A stretch of DNA of 53,252 bases from Verrucomicrobiia bacterium. GTDB lineage: Bacteria; Verrucomicrobiota; Verrucomicrobiia; Limisphaerales; Pedosphaeraceae. The notes beneath the pieces were generated by a model that saw nothing but the letters and a program-made list of their open reading frames with translations, searched no databases and was not told the DNA's origin. The stretch lies in NCBI GenBank assembly GCA_036268055.1, contig DATAUW010000015.1, positions 1 through 53,252 on the forward strand, in the 5' to 3' direction. A program made the position numbers and the translations under genes. Shown in pieces: positions 35,240 through 44,154 of this stretch (position 1 is the stretch's first letter; each line of letters starts with the position of its first letter).

Positions 35240-36703
35240 GTGAACCCAGCGCCGGACGACATCTCCAACTCCTCTCAATTCCAGCGCTATATCCCGCTGG
35301 CGGTTTGGCTCGTCGTCATTGTCACGCTCGTCGTCATTCCGTTTCGCATCCTCAGCTACGGCTTTCTGCCCGGTGGCGATGCCCGCCGCCACGTGGCCAA
35401 AGCCTTCACCGACAAGCCCTACACCGAAATATTATTGCTGCGCTCCGATTACACGATGGACCACAGCCCCGGCTGGGAAAAAATCCTCCGCCATCTGCAC
35501 GTCACTGGCGGCTTGGACCTCAATGCCCTCGTCGTTGTTTCCGTCGCCGGTTTGATGCTCTGCGTTTTCTGCGCGCCGTTGCCGTGGCTGCGACGCCCCG
35601 AAGCCTGGCTCGCCGCGCTCCTCGCGCAAATGATCGCCATCCCCGAAGTCATGATGCGCCTCACCCAGGCCCGGCCGCTGCTGTTCACCGAAGGCGTGCT
35701 CATCGCCATCCTTTTCGCGTGGTCAAAGTCCGAAGTTCAAAAACCTTCCTACCTCAAACTCACTCTAACCACCCTCGGCATCGCTCTGTCCGTTTGGATC
35801 CATGGCGCCTGGTATCTGTGGGCCGTGCCGCTCTTTGGTTTCTGCCTCGCGCGCGCTTGGCGAACGGCGATGTGGCTGGCCGTCTGCATTGCCGTGGGCG
35901 TTTTCGCTGGCGCGCTTTTCACTGGCAAACCCATCGAATTCCTTCGCCAGGCGCTACTGATCGTCGCCGACATTTCCCGCGAACACCTGCCCTCGTGGCT
36001 TCTCGTCGGCGAACTTCGCCCCAGCTACGGCGAATTCGATACCCTCGCGCTCATCGCCCTCGTCGCCCTCTGGCGACGCTTGCAAAACCGTCCGCAAACC
36101 GCCCTGCTCGACCAGCCGGTTTTTTGCCTCATCATCGCCTGCTGGATTCTCGGCTTCAAGGCCGACCGTTTCTGGGCGGATTGGGGCGTGCCCGCCGTCC
36201 TCGTGTGGCTCACGTTTCAATTCGAAGAATTGCTCCCCACGCTCACCTTCGCCGGCGCACCGCGACGCCTCGTTCTCTGCGGCCTGATTGCGATTCCGCT
36301 TTTCCTCCACGCCACCAACGACCTTGACCGCCGCTACACCATCAACCTCAGCGAACCATTTCTTGATGCCTCCGACCCCGCGCTCGCCGGCTGGTTCCCG
36401 GACAAAAACGGCATCTTTTATAGCGCGCAAATGGAACTGTTCTACAACACCTTTTACAAAAACCCGCAAGGCGATTGGCGTTACATCCTTGGGCTCGAGC
36501 CCGCGCTGATGCCCGATGAAGACCTCCACACCTTCCGCACCATTCAATTCAACAAATTCGCCCTGCCCGCCTACGAGCCGTGGATCAAAAAAATGCAACC
36601 CGCCGACCGCCTTGCCCTCTACAGCGCCGGCGAACCCAATCTCCCCGCGCTCCAATGGCACAACGCCGTCGGAAACCTCTGGATCGGCCGCAAACCCAGA
36701 TAA
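35240..36703 (+). CDS. Polytopic membrane protein, possible GT-C-like
   Basis: 487 residues from GTG. About nine membrane segments (first IPLAVWLVVIVTLVVIPF, about 19-36). The loop after the first helix has GGDARRHVAKAFTDKP, an acidic-basic loop as in membrane GT-C glycosyltransferases and related dolichol-linked enzymes, but no confirmed catalytic motif. The C-terminal quarter is a soluble exported domain (DASDPALAGWFPDKNGIFYSAQME). Convergent with a family 2 glycosyltransferase gene (61-bp gap with a repeat), which fits a role in glycan or lipid-linked sugar assembly. Function not established. Confidence 0.7.
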   Translation: MNPAPDDISNSSQFQRYIPLAVWLVVIVTLVVIPFRILSYGFLPGGDARRHVAKAFTDKPYTEILLLRSDYTMDHSPGWEKILRHLHVTGGLDLNALVVVSVAGLMLCVFCAPLPWLRRPEAWLAALLAQMIAIPEVMMRLTQARPLLFTEGVLIAILFAWSKSEVQKPSYLKLTLTTLGIALSVWIHGAWYLWAVPLFGFCLARAWRTAMWLAVCIAVGVFAGALFTGKPIEFLRQALLIVADISREHLPSWLLVGELRPSYGEFDTLALIALVALWRRLQNRPQTALLDQPVFCLIIACWILGFKADRFWADWGVPAVLVWLTFQFEELLPTLTFAGAPRRLVLCGLIAIPLFLHATNDLDRRYTINLSEPFLDASDPALAGWFPDKNGIFYSAQMELFYNTFYKNPQGDWRYILGLEPALMPDEDLHTFRTIQFNKFALPAYEPWIKKMQPADRLALYSAGEPNLPALQWHNAVGNLWIGRKPR

Positions 36704-36712
36704 AATTCAACT

Positions 36713-36743
36713 ACGGCACGGCGAGCGTACTCGCGAGCCCCAT
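36713..36743 (+). repeat. GGCGAGCGTAC palindromic repeat, copy 2
   Basis: ACGGCACGGCGAGCGTACTCGCGAGCCCCAT, between two convergent genes. Stem GCGAG-CGTA-CTCGC. Shares the core ACGGCGAGCGTACYCGCGAGCC with the copy at 30149. Confidence 0.55.
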
Positions 36744-36764
36744 CTTTTCCCCTCCACAATTCCC

Positions 36765-37688
36765 TCACCGCCACTTCCGAATCAACTTCTCCACTTCCAG
36801 CAACCGCAGATTGATACTATTCAACACCAGCCCCAGCCCCACGCTGAACGCCGATAAAATCACCAGCGCGGCCGCCAGCACCGCGCTCGGCACGCTGCGG
36901 ACAAAATGCTCGATCAAAAATTCCTCCACCGGCCAGATGCTCACCAGCATTCCTGCGATGAACAACACCAGACCCAGCCCGCCAAAAAAAGTCAGCGGCT
37001 TGTACGAACGGATCATCAAAAATAATTTCATCAGCACGCGGATGCCGTCCGAGCCCGTCTTCAATTTCGATTCGCTGCCTTCGGGCCGTTCGCCGTACGG
37101 CGCCTCAACCTCTTTGATCACCAACCCGCGATACAACGCCTGCAACGTCAGCTCCGTCTCCACGTCAAACCCGCGCGCCGTGATTGGAATCAATTTCGCC
37201 GCTTCCCGCGTAAACGCGCGATACCCCGAAAAAATATCGTTGATGTCCGACTTGAACATCCAGTTGATGATGCCGCACACGAGCCGGTTGCCGAGGATGT
37301 GAAAATTGCGAAACGACTTGTCCTTGAATTCAAACAACCGGCTCGCCACCGTCATGTCCGCGTCGCCGTTGCGGATCGGCCCCAGCAAAACCTCCACTCG
37401 GCTCGCGTCATAAGTCCCGTCGCCATCCACCATCACATAAATATCCGCCTCGACCTGCTCGAACATCGAGGCCACCACGTAACCCTTCCCCTGCCGTTTC
37501 TCGCGCCGCACAATCGCACCCGCTTCCCGCGCGAACTCCGCCGTACGGTCCGTGCAATTATTATCAAACACATAAACCTCCGCCTCCGGCAGCGCCGCGC
37601 GAAAATCCCGCACCACCTTCGCAATAGTCTTTTCCTCCTGATAACAAGGAATCAACACCGCAATCTTCGGTTTCAAATCATTCGCCAT
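36765..37688 (-). CDS. Glycosyltransferase family 2, polyprenyl-phosphate type
   Basis: 307 residues. N-terminal GT-A domain (about 8-230): IAVLIPCYQEEKTIAKVVRDF, DNNCTDRTAEFAREAGA, the metal-binding DxD in MVDGDGTYDAS, and the FSGYRAFTREAAKLIP acceptor segment. Two C-terminal membrane helices (about 233-253 and 268-293). This is the layout of dolichyl-phosphate mannose synthase-like enzymes that charge polyprenyl phosphate with a sugar. The sugar is unknown. Convergent with the GT-C-like membrane protein, a plausible consumer of its product. Confidence 0.9.
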   Translation of the reverse strand: MANDLKPKIAVLIPCYQEEKTIAKVVRDFRAALPEAEVYVFDNNCTDRTAEFAREAGAIVRREKRQGKGYVVASMFEQVEADIYVMVDGDGTYDASRVEVLLGPIRNGDADMTVASRLFEFKDKSFRNFHILGNRLVCGIINWMFKSDINDIFSGYRAFTREAAKLIPITARGFDVETELTLQALYRGLVIKEVEAPYGERPEGSESKLKTGSDGIRVLMKLFLMIRSYKPLTFFGGLGLVLFIAGMLVSIWPVEEFLIEHFVRSVPSAVLAAALVILSAFSVGLGLVLNSINLRLLEVEKLIRKWR

Positions 37689-37899
37689 ATCGAATTACCC
37701 AAATAAAAATCTAAAATCAAACTGTCTAGCCACGTCCGCAAACCCAAACCTTCTCATTAACCCCCAGCTTAAGCTGGGGGAATAAAACACGAGCGCCCAC
37801 CACAAACCGTTTTAACGGTTTGCCACCCCAACGCCCACTATCTTCAATTCCCTTAACTCTCTCAGTCCCCTCTCCGCGCCTCCGCGCCTCCGCGGTTAA
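37689..37899. repeat. Intergenic region with perfect palindromes and CTCCGC repeat
   Basis: 37761-37780 is a perfect 20-bp palindrome, CCCCCAGCTTAAGCTGGGGG. 37804-37821 is AAACCGTT-TT-AACGGTTT, an 8-bp stem. 37871-37898 is a CTCCGCGCC-type repeat ending CGGTTAATCATCC, reaching the stop of the methyltransferase gene. Confidence 0.65.
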
Positions 37900-38673
37900 T
37901 CATCCTTTCCTGGCCACCACCAACAACGACTGCCCCACCGGCGGCGCGATTACCTTCTCCAGCCGCGATTCCCACGGGACAATATAATTATCAAAAAAGT
38001 GTATCTGCCCATCGCTCTGCGTAAGGCTCTTCGCCACGCGCGCATTCCACAACCACCCCCACACGCCGATGAAATTAAAATACCGCATCCGCACCATCGT
38101 CATCCCGGTCTTCCGCATCAACGCCGCCGCCGAGCCTTTTGAATAACGCCGGTAATGCCCCAACCGCCGGTCAATCTCGCCGAACAACCACGGAACCGCC
38201 GGAATCAGCAATACCAGCAACCCGCCCGGCGCGAGCCGTTTGCTGAACGTATTCACCGCCAGTTCGTCATCCTCCAGATGTTCGAGCACATTCATGCACA
38301 CCACTGTATCCGCCTGATAATCCGCGCCCATGAACCGGTCCAACGATTCCGCCGTGATATTATAAACCTTCACGTTCGGCATCCCGCGAGTCTTCTCGGC
38401 CAGTTGCGCGTAACAATAATTATTCGGTTCCACGCTCACCACCGAATCCGCCACCCGCGCCAAATCCGGCGTGAAATTTCCGATGCCTCCGCCCACCTCC
38501 AACACTTTTCGGCCGAGATACGGCGAAATCATTTTGAATTGCCACTGGCGATAGTTGACAGCCTTCGCCATCTGCCGGAGGTCCTGCGCGAAAAAAGGGT
38601 CGGCCTCGATCGTGAACTCGTTTGTTGTGTCAATTCGTTGCACGTTGATGGGTGCCGTCAAGGCTCGCGCCAT
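37900..38673 (-). CDS. SAM-dependent methyltransferase
   Basis: 257 residues, class I fold. Motif I is VLEVGGGIGNFTPDLA (about 56-71), with SVEPNNYC after it and VVCMNVLEHLEDDE as motif post-II. The region LAPGGLLVLLIPAVPWLFGEIDRRLGHYRRYSK is typical of methyltransferases that accompany family 2 glycosyltransferases. Its substrate cannot be read. Transcribed on the minus strand toward the glycosyltransferase gene, 211 bp away, so the two may form a loose set. It lies immediately left of the biosynthetic locus, but is separated from it by repeats and divergent orientation. Confidence 0.85.
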   Translation of the reverse strand: MARALTAPINVQRIDTTNEFTIEADPFFAQDLRQMAKAVNYRQWQFKMISPYLGRKVLEVGGGIGNFTPDLARVADSVVSVEPNNYCYAQLAEKTRGMPNVKVYNITAESLDRFMGADYQADTVVCMNVLEHLEDDELAVNTFSKRLAPGGLLVLLIPAVPWLFGEIDRRLGHYRRYSKGSAAALMRKTGMTMVRMRYFNFIGVWGWLWNARVAKSLTQSDGQIHFFDNYIVPWESRLEKVIAPPVGQSLLVVARKG

Positions 38674-39019
38674 GCTAATCTTCCGACCCGCATTTACAAA
38701 CTTTTTGTTCCACCCCCGCCCTCAATTTTTCCACCACACATAAGTCCTCCAGGACGACCGACAATCCAGGACGTGGTAGGCGGAGCTGGGGACTTCCCAA
38801 GTCCCGCAGGGACGGCAGACCTTAGCCCAGCAATTTATTGCTGGGTTGAATTCGCGTTTCAATCCAAGTCACGCAGGGACGAAAGAAATTCCCGCATGAA
38901 ACCAGTGCCCACCCACTCGCGCAAATCTTCTCATTAACTCCCGGCTTTGTCCGATACGGCAATATGCGCCTCCCATCCCAAAACTTGCCTTTTAAGTCAC
39001 CCTGCCTATATTGCTTTCA
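38674..39019. repeat. Intergenic region with CCCAGCAAT palindromic repeat, copy 2
   Basis: At about 38753-38870: GACGACCGACAATCCAGGACGTGGTAGGCGG, an AAGTCCCGCAGGGACGG block, then CTTAGCCCAGCAAT-TTA-TTGCTGGG (38822-38846) and TTGAATTCGCG. The order of blocks matches the copy near 6000. The left block also resembles 53020-53065. No gene is seen. This gap marks the left edge of the biosynthetic locus. Confidence 0.6.
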
Positions 39020-40327
39020 ATGAGCAGCACCGACTACGATGTCATCATCATTGGTTGTGGCCCCGGCGGCAGCAGTGCGGCCACTTTTCTCGCCCGCGCA
39101 GGGCGGCGCGTCCTCGTCCTCGAAAAGGAAATTTTCCCGCGCTTCCACATCGGCGAATCCCTCCTGCCCTGCAACCAAACCATTCTCCGCGAAATGGGCG
39201 TGCTCCCCGAACTTCAAAAATCCGATTTCCCCCGCAAGTTCGGCGCGCAATTTTGCCTCGGCAACGGCACGATCAACACCCGTTTTATTTTCGGCGACGG
39301 CAAGTTCAACCGCGAACCGGAAACCTTCCAGGTCGAACGTGCGCGCTTCGATCACATCCTCCTCAAGCACGCGCGTTCCTGCGGCGCAGAAATCCGCGAA
39401 GGCTGGCAAGTCACGCGTTTCACTCCCGCCGAGGACTCAGTGACGGTCGAGGCCAATTCGCCCGACGGCCAGCCGCAAAAATTCACGGCGAAATATCTAA
39501 TTGATTCCAGCGGGCGCGGCAATGTCACCGGCAATCAGGAAGGCACGCGCGAGATTGATCCCAAATTGAAAAAGCTCGCCCTGTTTGGGCACTTCCACAA
39601 TGTCCGCCTGGATGAAGGCAGCGCCGGTGGCGATACCATCATCGTGCGTTTGGAGAATAAATGGTTTTGGATCATTCCCGTTTCGTCGGACAAAACCAGC
39701 GTCGGCCTCGTCATTGACAAAGATGAATTCAGCCGCACGTCCGGCACGCCCGAGGAAATTTTCAAGCAATGGATCGCATCCAGCCCCGTCATTGCCGAAC
39801 GCATGGCCAATGCGGAATTGATTGACAGCATGAAAACGACCAGCGACTTCAGCTATCACAACCGAAGCCTCACCGGGCCGCGCTGGTTGCGCGTAGGCGA
39901 TGCCGCCGGTTTCATGGACCCGATTTTTTCCGCCGGTATTTTTCTCGCAATGTGGTCCGGCAAGATCTCCGCTGAGATCTTGACAAAGAAGCTCAAGAAC
40001 GGAGCGCCGGGCGGGCGGGCCTTTACAGCCTATGAAAAACGCGTGAAGCGCGGGTTGCGTTTTTATTGGCGCGTCGTGGAAAATTATTACACCACGCCGT
40101 TCATGGAACTTTTCCTGCAACCGCGCAACCACTTCGACCTGCCTTCGGCGGTGAGCGCCGTCCTCGCGGGCGAATTGGAAGGCGGTTTCGCCTTGCGCTG
40201 GCGGCTCGAATATTTTTTCCTGCTCGTCAAATTGCAAAAACGCTGGCCGCTCGTCCCGCACATTTCTTTCGCTCCCGTCGCGCCGATGAAAAAATCCTGC
40301 GCGCCGCGCGCCACCACCACCGTTTGA
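39020..40327 (+). CDS. Halogenase-like FAD-dependent oxidoreductase
   Basis: 435 residues from the ATG at 39020 (MSSTDYDVIIIGCGPGGSSAATFL). FAD motif GCGPGG at 12-17. PRFHIGESLLP (about 40-50) and WFWIIP (215-220) match conserved segments of flavin-dependent halogenases and their relatives (the GWxWxIP motif). RKFGAQF contains a Lys (73) at a place where halogenases have the catalytic Lys. GDAAGFMDPIFSAGIFLAM is the second FAD-binding segment. Related geranylgeranyl-reductase and monooxygenase proteins share parts of this pattern, so halogenation is possible but not shown. It is the first gene of the biosynthetic locus, coupled to the following gene. Confidence 0.85.
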   Translation: MSSTDYDVIIIGCGPGGSSAATFLARAGRRVLVLEKEIFPRFHIGESLLPCNQTILREMGVLPELQKSDFPRKFGAQFCLGNGTINTRFIFGDGKFNREPETFQVERARFDHILLKHARSCGAEIREGWQVTRFTPAEDSVTVEANSPDGQPQKFTAKYLIDSSGRGNVTGNQEGTREIDPKLKKLALFGHFHNVRLDEGSAGGDTIIVRLENKWFWIIPVSSDKTSVGLVIDKDEFSRTSGTPEEIFKQWIASSPVIAERMANAELIDSMKTTSDFSYHNRSLTGPRWLRVGDAAGFMDPIFSAGIFLAMWSGKISAEILTKKLKNGAPGGRAFTAYEKRVKRGLRFYWRVVENYYTTPFMELFLQPRNHFDLPSAVSAVLAGELEGGFALRWRLEYFFLLVKLQKRWPLVPHISFAPVAPMKKSCAPRATTTV

Positions 40328-40836
40328 AACGCCACCACGCTCCACCCACGGGAACACATTTTTCGTCGTGCCGCCTCGCCGGCATGCTGCTCCTTTTTTG
40401 TTTTCTCGCCTTGTCCGCAACTTCCTGCCGCACTATTGCCCCGCTCGCTCCCGTCAATCTTTTGCAACCGGGCTGGCATGTGCGCCAGGGGCAAGCCGTC
40501 TGGAAACCGCCCGGCGCGCGTCCCGAACTTTCCGGCGAATTGCTTTTCGCCACCAATGACGACGGCGATTCCTTCATTCAATTTTCCAAAAGTCCTTTCG
40601 CGCTCGTGACCGCGCAGACTTCGCAGAAACGCTGGCACATCGAATTCGGTTCGGGCGATTATTCTTTCGGCGGCATCGGCCAGCCCTCCGAACATTTTGG
40701 CTGGTTCAAACTCGCGCCCGCGCTCGGCGGCGCGAAACTTTCTCCACCCTGGCATTTTGAGCGCACGTCCGACACCAACTGGAAATTGTCGAACATCCGC
40801 AGCGGGGAAATGCTGGAAGGTTTTCTCTCGCCGTGA
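40324..40836 (+). CDS. Hypothetical lipoprotein in biosynthetic locus
   Basis: 170 residues if it begins at TTG 40324 (overlapping the previous stop as TTGA); 150 from ATG 40384. The longer form gives a basic n-region before MLLLFCFLALSATSC, a lipobox-like sequence. The mature part has PGWHVRQGQAVWKPPGARPELSGELLFATNDDGDSFIQFSK and SGEMLEGFLSP. No family is recognised. Exact start overlaps on both sides (TTGA before, GTGA after) indicate translational coupling in a continuous operon with the oxidoreductase and the exporter. Confidence 0.65.
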   Translation: MKRHHAPPTGTHFSSCRLAGMLLLFCFLALSATSCRTIAPLAPVNLLQPGWHVRQGQAVWKPPGARPELSGELLFATNDDGDSFIQFSKSPFALVTAQTSQKRWHIEFGSGDYSFGGIGQPSEHFGWFKLAPALGGAKLSPPWHFERTSDTNWKLSNIRSGEMLEGFLSP

Positions 40837-43800
40837 AGTCGCGTCTCTGGCGATGGTGGTGGGTTCCGGCGCTGGTGTTGATCGTCATCGGCTTCGCGCG
40901 GCTGCGCTTTGACGTCGAAGTCCTCGACCTTCTGCCCGGCGATCTCCCTTCAGTTCACGGCCTCAAATTGTATCAGCAGGAATTTGCCAATTCCCGCGAA
41001 CTGCTCATCACCGTCACTTGCCCGGATGCCGCCACTTCCGAAAGCGCTGCGCAATCCATCGCCGAAAAACTTCGCGCGCAAACCAATCTCGTCGCCCAGG
41101 TCACCTGGCAGGCACCGTGGCTTGAACATCCCGAGCAAACCTCCGAATTGATCGCGCATCTCTGGCTTAATCAACCGCCCGAAGTCCTTCGCCAATTCGC
41201 CGAACGCCTCGCCGAGACCAATCTTCCCGCCGTGCTCACCGCCACGCGCGAGCAACTCGCCACCACGCTTTCGCCCACCGACCTCGCGCAGTTGAGTTAC
41301 GATCCATTTGGCTTCACGCGCCTGCCCGAAAATGTCATGGGCGCCGCCGCAGGTTTCGGCCAGGGCCAGCAGTTGTTCGCCTCGGCGAACGGCACGTTTC
41401 ATCTGCTCTTCATCAAGGCCGCGACTGAACTCAAAGACTATCGCCAATGCAACGACTGGCTCAATCGCATCAAGGATTGCGTCAACACCGCCGTCCCACC
41501 CTCCGAAGCCACCGCGCGACAATTTTTAAAAATCGGTTACACCGGTCGTCCGGCTTTCGTCGCGGAAATTTCTTCGAGCATGCAGCATGACATGACGCTT
41601 TCCATCGGCGGCACGTCGCTGTTCATCGCGATATTATTTTGGCTCGCGCATCGCCGCGTGAAACCGATGTTGTGGCTGCTGATTTTGCTCGCGTTGATCT
41701 TGGCCGGCACATTGGCGATCGGCGGACTCATCTTCGGTACTATCAATGTCGTCAGCATGGGCTTCGCGGGAATCCTGCTCGGCCTCGCGGTGGATTACGC
41801 CGTCGTGCATTATCAGGAGGCCCTCGCGCATCCCGATCTATCCATCCCTGAAGTGCGCGGAGCGATTGCGCCCAGTATCTTTTGGGCGGCCGTCACCACC
41901 ATCACCGCCTTCGTCATGCTCAACTTCGGAGGCTTGCCCGGCCTCGCGCAACTCGGCTCGCTCGTCGGCATCGGCGTCGCCCTCTCGGCGTGCGTGATGA
42001 TCTTCGCCTTTCTGCCGCCACTGTTTCCCGAACGCAGAAAAAAACGTCCGGTCAATTCATCGCCGCCACTCGCCGCCAACATTGCCACGCCACCACTCAA
42101 TCGCATTCGCGCTAATCTTGTTCTCGCCACTACCGCCGCGATCATCGCCGTTTGCTCTCTCAGCTTATTCACCGGCCTGCCAAAATTAGATCCCACCGCC
42201 AACTCGCTTCAGCCTCGCAACAGCCAGGCATACGCGACACTCGACACCATCAAGACCAATCTCAATCAGCAACGCGAGCCGCTCTGGTTTGTCGTCGAAG
42301 GCAAAAACGAAAGCGAAGTCAGCCGCCGTCTCAACGAAGTCGAACCGATTTTGCAAACCGCCGTCACCAATCATTTACTTACCGGCTTCACTTTGCCAAC
42401 CATGCTTTGGCCGAATCCCGAAGCTCAAGCCGCCAACCGCGCGACGATTCAACAACTCGTCGCTGAGCGTTCCATTTTCCACACGAACGCCCTTGCCGGT
42501 GGTTTCAGCGCCGAGGCGCTGGGCTTGACCGATAGCATTCTCAACACCTGGCAAAATGCCGTCGCCACCACGAATGTCTTCTGGCCGACCAATCAGCTCT
42601 CGCAATGGATTTTCGAAAAACTTACCGCGCGCGCACCCGGCGAATTTTACGCGGCGGGTTTTATGTTTCCCTCGCCCGACACCGTTGCGCATCCGCATCC
42701 GCTTAACGAACTCGAATCGCAGCTTCCACACGATGGCGTCTGGCTCTCAGGCTGGGAATTGGTCGGCGGCAATCTGCTCGGTGTCGTGAGGAAAAATTTA
42801 TGGAAGCTCGTCGCGCCCATGGTCTTTCTGGTTTTGCTTTCCCTCTGGCTCGCGTTTCGTCGCTTCACGGAAATCTTTTTCAGCCTCGCCATTCTTTTTT
42901 TAAGCGGCTTGATTTTATTGACCACGATGAAGTTCATGGGTTGGTCGTGGAATTTGCTCAACCTCATGGCGCTGCCGCTCATCCTCGGTACCGGCGTGGA
43001 CTACAGCATCTTCATGCAACTCGCGCTGCGACGCCACCACGGCGATTTGCATCTCGCGCATATTTCCGTCGGTCGCGCCTTGCTGCTCTGCGGAGCCACC
43101 GCCGTCGCTGGTTTCGGCTCGCTGGCGCTGTCAAGCAATGCCGGCATGTCCAGTCTCGGCCAGGTGTGCGCCGTCGGCATCGCCGGCAACATGCTCATCT
43201 CGGTTCTGCTGTTGCCCGTGTGGTGGCGTCTAACGCATAAAACAAATTCAACCCCGCCGGATTCTTCAACGTCGCAACCTTCGTCGCTCTATCGCACCGG
43301 TCTCTGGTCGCTTGGACTCAAAGTCGCAAAAATCATTCCCACGCGTGTTTGTGCGATCATCGCCCCAATGTTCGCCGTGCTTTACCGGACGTTTGCGGCG
43401 CAACGCCGTGAAATCGTTTTCCAAAATCTTCTTCCGCTGGTGAACCATGACGAAACCGCCGCCCGCCGCGCCACCAATGAACTCTTCCGGCAATTTTCGC
43501 TCAAGCTCGCCGACCTCTGGCACTTCGAGGCCGGCGGCTCGATTGATCATTGGCTTGGCGATTGGCTCGGCTGGGACAGATTTTTAGCTGCCCACGCTCG
43601 TGGCAAAGGCGTTTTGCTCATCACGCCGCATTTGGGAAATTGGGAGTTTGGCGGCGCGTTTCTCGTCCGGCATAACATTGATCTCCTCGTGCTCACCCAG
43701 CCCGAACCTGAGGCGAGCCTTACCAAACTGCGCGAAGCCTCGCGTGCGCGCAAGGGCATCAAGACGCTCGTCATCGGCGAAAACCCGTTCGCCATCGTCG

Positions 43801-44153
43801 AAATTATCAAACTGCTTCAAGCGGGTGCGACGGTTGCGCTCCTGATTGATCGCCCGCCCCCTTCCAACGCCGCTGAGGTGGAATTATTTGGCCGCCCCTT
43901 TCTCGCCTCACTGGCCGCGGCGGAACTCGCGCGCGCCGCGGGCAGCGCGATCATTCCCGGTTACATTGTGCGCAAGGAAAATAATTATGCCGCGCAAATT
44001 TTGCCGGAAATTATTTACGACCGCGCGGCGCTGGGAAATCGCGCGGCACGCATCCGTCTCACGCAGGAAATTCTCCGTGCCTTTGAACCGGCCATCCGGC
44101 AGCATCTCACTCAATGGTATCACTTCGTTCCCATCTGGCCCAAACAACCGTAA
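40833..44153 (+). CDS. MMPL exporter fused to lipid A-type acyltransferase
   Basis: 1106 residues from GTG. The first about 790 residues are an RND/MMPL transporter: a first helix (about 8-22), a large exported loop, a helix group with GLAVDYAVVHYQEA (about 290-410), a second exported loop, and a second helix group with GTGVDYSIFMQLAL (about 640-800). The rest (about 810-1106) is an LpxL/HtrB-type lysophospholipid acyltransferase: HLGNWEFGG (about 932) is the catalytic HxxxxE/D, followed by LLIDRPP and a substrate-binding ending YHFVPIWP. Aryl polyene loci encode such activities as separate genes; a single fused chain would acylate and export the product in one step. No frameshift was found at the join. 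Confidence 0.88.
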   Translation: MKSRLWRWWWVPALVLIVIGFARLRFDVEVLDLLPGDLPSVHGLKLYQQEFANSRELLITVTCPDAATSESAAQSIAEKLRAQTNLVAQVTWQAPWLEHPEQTSELIAHLWLNQPPEVLRQFAERLAETNLPAVLTATREQLATTLSPTDLAQLSYDPFGFTRLPENVMGAAAGFGQGQQLFASANGTFHLLFIKAATELKDYRQCNDWLNRIKDCVNTAVPPSEATARQFLKIGYTGRPAFVAEISSSMQHDMTLSIGGTSLFIAILFWLAHRRVKPMLWLLILLALILAGTLAIGGLIFGTINVVSMGFAGILLGLAVDYAVVHYQEALAHPDLSIPEVRGAIAPSIFWAAVTTITAFVMLNFGGLPGLAQLGSLVGIGVALSACVMIFAFLPPLFPERRKKRPVNSSPPLAANIATPPLNRIRANLVLATTAAIIAVCSLSLFTGLPKLDPTANSLQPRNSQAYATLDTIKTNLNQQREPLWFVVEGKNESEVSRRLNEVEPILQTAVTNHLLTGFTLPTMLWPNPEAQAANRATIQQLVAERSIFHTNALAGGFSAEALGLTDSILNTWQNAVATTNVFWPTNQLSQWIFEKLTARAPGEFYAAGFMFPSPDTVAHPHPLNELESQLPHDGVWLSGWELVGGNLLGVVRKNLWKLVAPMVFLVLLSLWLAFRRFTEIFFSLAILFLSGLILLTTMKFMGWSWNLLNLMALPLILGTGVDYSIFMQLALRRHHGDLHLAHISVGRALLLCGATAVAGFGSLALSSNAGMSSLGQVCAVGIAGNMLISVLLLPVWWRLTHKTNSTPPDSSTSQPSSLYRTGLWSLGLKVAKIIPTRVCAIIAPMFAVLYRTFAAQRREIVFQNLLPLVNHDETAARRATNELFRQFSLKLADLWHFEAGGSIDHWLGDWLGWDRFLAAHARGKGVLLITPHLGNWEFGGAFLVRHNIDLLVLTQPEPEASLTKLREASRARKGIKTLVIGENPFAIVEIIKLLQAGATVALLIDRPPPSNAAEVELFGRPFLASLAAAELARAAGSAIIPGYIVRKENNYAAQILPEIIYDRAALGNRAARIRLTQEILRAFEPAIRQHLTQWYHFVPIWPKQP

Positions 44154-44154
44154 A

